Source: Actinomycetota bacterium
GTDB lineage: Bacteria; Actinomycetota; Acidimicrobiia; Acidimicrobiales; Ilumatobacteraceae
NCBI GenBank assembly: GCA_005801025.1
Contig: SYDZ01000054.1
Location: forward strand, 1-6,211
Reading direction: 5' to 3'
DNA length: 6,211 nt
Shown: positions 5,708-6,211 of the stretch, one piece after another
Numbering within the stretch: position 1 is the first letter of the stretch
Layout: each line of letters opens with the position of its first letter
Notes under the pieces: model-generated
Told to the model about the DNA's origin: nothing
What the model saw: the letters and a program-made list of their open reading frames with translations, nothing else
Databases searched by the model: none
Position numbers and translations under genes: made by a program

Positions 5708-6096
5708 TGGACACCAGCTGGACACAAGTAGTGACGACGAACATTTACAACACTGCGAAATGGCGTCGAATACGTGTCGAAATACTGACACGTGATTCAT
5801 ACACATGTCAGATTCATCTACCGGGCGTGTGTTCATTGCGTGCGTCTGTCGTGGACCATATTGTTCCCATCGCCGAAGGCGGCCAACCGTTTGACGTCAC
5901 GAATCTGCGTGCCGCATGTGGGCCGTGTAACAGTCGGCTCGGTGGACGTCTAGGAAATCTGCGTAAAGCATTGGCCGCCGACGGGCATGGCGTCACAAAG
6001 TGCCCAACGTGCGGCGGTCCAAGGGTCATTGACACCACGACACCGGTAACACAGGGGCGGCAACGTCCCGCCATCGGTGTCTCGAAACCGGACTGA
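5707..6096 (+). CDS. HNH endonuclease, small phage-type
   Basis: A 129-residue HNH nuclease. A typical entry segment (YNTAKWRRIRVEILTRD, 14-30) leads to a zinc knuckle pair, Cys34/Cys42 and Cys71/Cys74. The catalytic core is Asp50-His51 in VVDHIVPIAEGG, Asn66 in NLRAACGPCN, and Asn75. This is the family signature H..P...GG...NL...C..CN. A further CxxC (99-102, KCPTCG) follows in the tail. Such nucleases cut or nick DNA and are frequent next to phage packaging genes and in mobile elements, but single chromosomal copies also exist. The ATG at 5707 has no Shine-Dalgarno and lies in a hairpin; GTG at 5731 is an alternative and would keep the whole domain. The frame is closed upstream by TAA at 5689. 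No terminase, portal or integrase gene is seen within the window, so phage origin is only inferred. Confidence 0.85.
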   Translation: MDTSWTQVVTTNIYNTAKWRRIRVEILTRDSYTCQIHLPGVCSLRASVVDHIVPIAEGGQPFDVTNLRAACGPCNSRLGGRLGNLRKALAADGHGVTKCPTCGGPRVIDTTTPVTQGRQRPAIGVSKPD

Positions 6097-6116
6097 TTCG
6101 GTATCGAGGGCGACAC
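6039..6116. repeat. Nested and overlapping hairpins across the HNH stop codon
   Basis: GACACCG (6039-6045) pairs with CGGTGTC (6075-6081). This encloses GGGGCG-GCAA-CGTCCC (6054-6069), a six-base stem with a GNRA loop and one G-U pair. The same CGGTGTC strand can instead join a second hairpin, TCGAaACCG (6082-6090) with CGGTaTCGA (6099-6107) flanked by GTGTC (6077-6081) and GACAC (6112-6116). The stop TGA (6094-6096) is in its loop. There is no T-tract, so a classical terminator is doubtful. Confidence 0.4.
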
Positions 6117-6211
6117 TGGCACGGCCATCGCACTTTTCTGGATATCTTGACGAATACTTGACGAACTGGAACCGAGAACGAACAGCGTCCTATATTTTGT
6201 GAGTAAGGTGC
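6097..6211. other. Region after the HNH gene without a recognisable gene
   Basis: I see no convincing coding sequence in these 115 bases. They hold a direct repeat CTTGACGAA at 6146-6154 and 6157-6165 (11-base period) and an AT-rich TATATT at 6191-6196. The latter could be a -10 box for a gene starting at or beyond the right edge. A GTG at 6199 opens a frame that runs off the window. The two elements are 27 bases apart, too far to be a simple -35/-10 pair. Confidence 0.35.

Noticed and set aside
5633..5710. Intact tRNA or tmRNA gene on the minus strand
   Set aside because: The T-stem does not pair and no 5' acceptor strand, D-arm or anticodon arm can be formed.
6168..6190. ECF-sigma promoter (GGAAC ... 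CGTC)
   Set aside because: The spacing between GGAAC and CGTC is only 13 bases, too short for known ECF promoters.

Overview
The window is about half G+C and almost fully coding. It looks like chromosomal DNA of an actinobacterium, perhaps an aquatic, fairly streamlined one. That is inference, based on the mycobacterial-type tRNA U34 hydroxylase (RDEIVTFG, DGRN, VTYCTGGIRCE, WEGSLYVFD), on the 'PEP-utilising' protein without an ATP-grasp domain, and on several starts that look leaderless (a TANNNT -10 box six bases before the start). No marker gene fixes the taxon.

Layout. 1-1342 (minus) holds the first 447 residues of a phosphoenolpyruvate-synthase-like (PEP-utilising) protein whose C-terminus lies beyond the left edge. 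It diverges from a plus-strand TrhO/UPF0176 rhodanese-fold tRNA hydroxylase (about 1438-2328) that has no ordinary start codon. TrhO converges on a minus-strand pair: a short-chain dehydrogenase (SDR, 3192-3989) followed by an HSL-type alpha/beta hydrolase (2350-3195). The two overlap by ATGA, so they form a tight operon. A second SDR (4095-4895) runs divergently from this pair. It is followed by a long, uninterrupted pentapeptide-repeat protein (about 4928-5623), preceded by a possible 7-residue leaderless leader ORF. An 83-base palindrome-rich spacer with a tRNA-T-arm-like fragment then leads to a small HNH nuclease (5707-6096), and 115 bases without a convincing gene close the window.

How the genes fit together. 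The two SDRs and the carboxylesterase probably form a small catabolic module for an ester or alcohol substrate (oxidation of hydroxyl groups plus ester cleavage); the substrate cannot be read from sequence. The PEP-utilising protein may be a phosphotransfer enzyme that works with a separately encoded ATP-grasp partner. TrhO is housekeeping tRNA wobble modification. The pentapeptide protein and the HNH nuclease give the right end a more accessory character.

Most worth a second look: the TrhO start (ATC or ACG), the repeated TANNNT-N6-start geometry, the mini-ORF MRVVGCR that overlaps the pentapeptide gene by ATGA, the 40-repeat beta-helix, and the hairpins on both sides of the HNH gene. I did not find a clear, wholly new multi-gene system.
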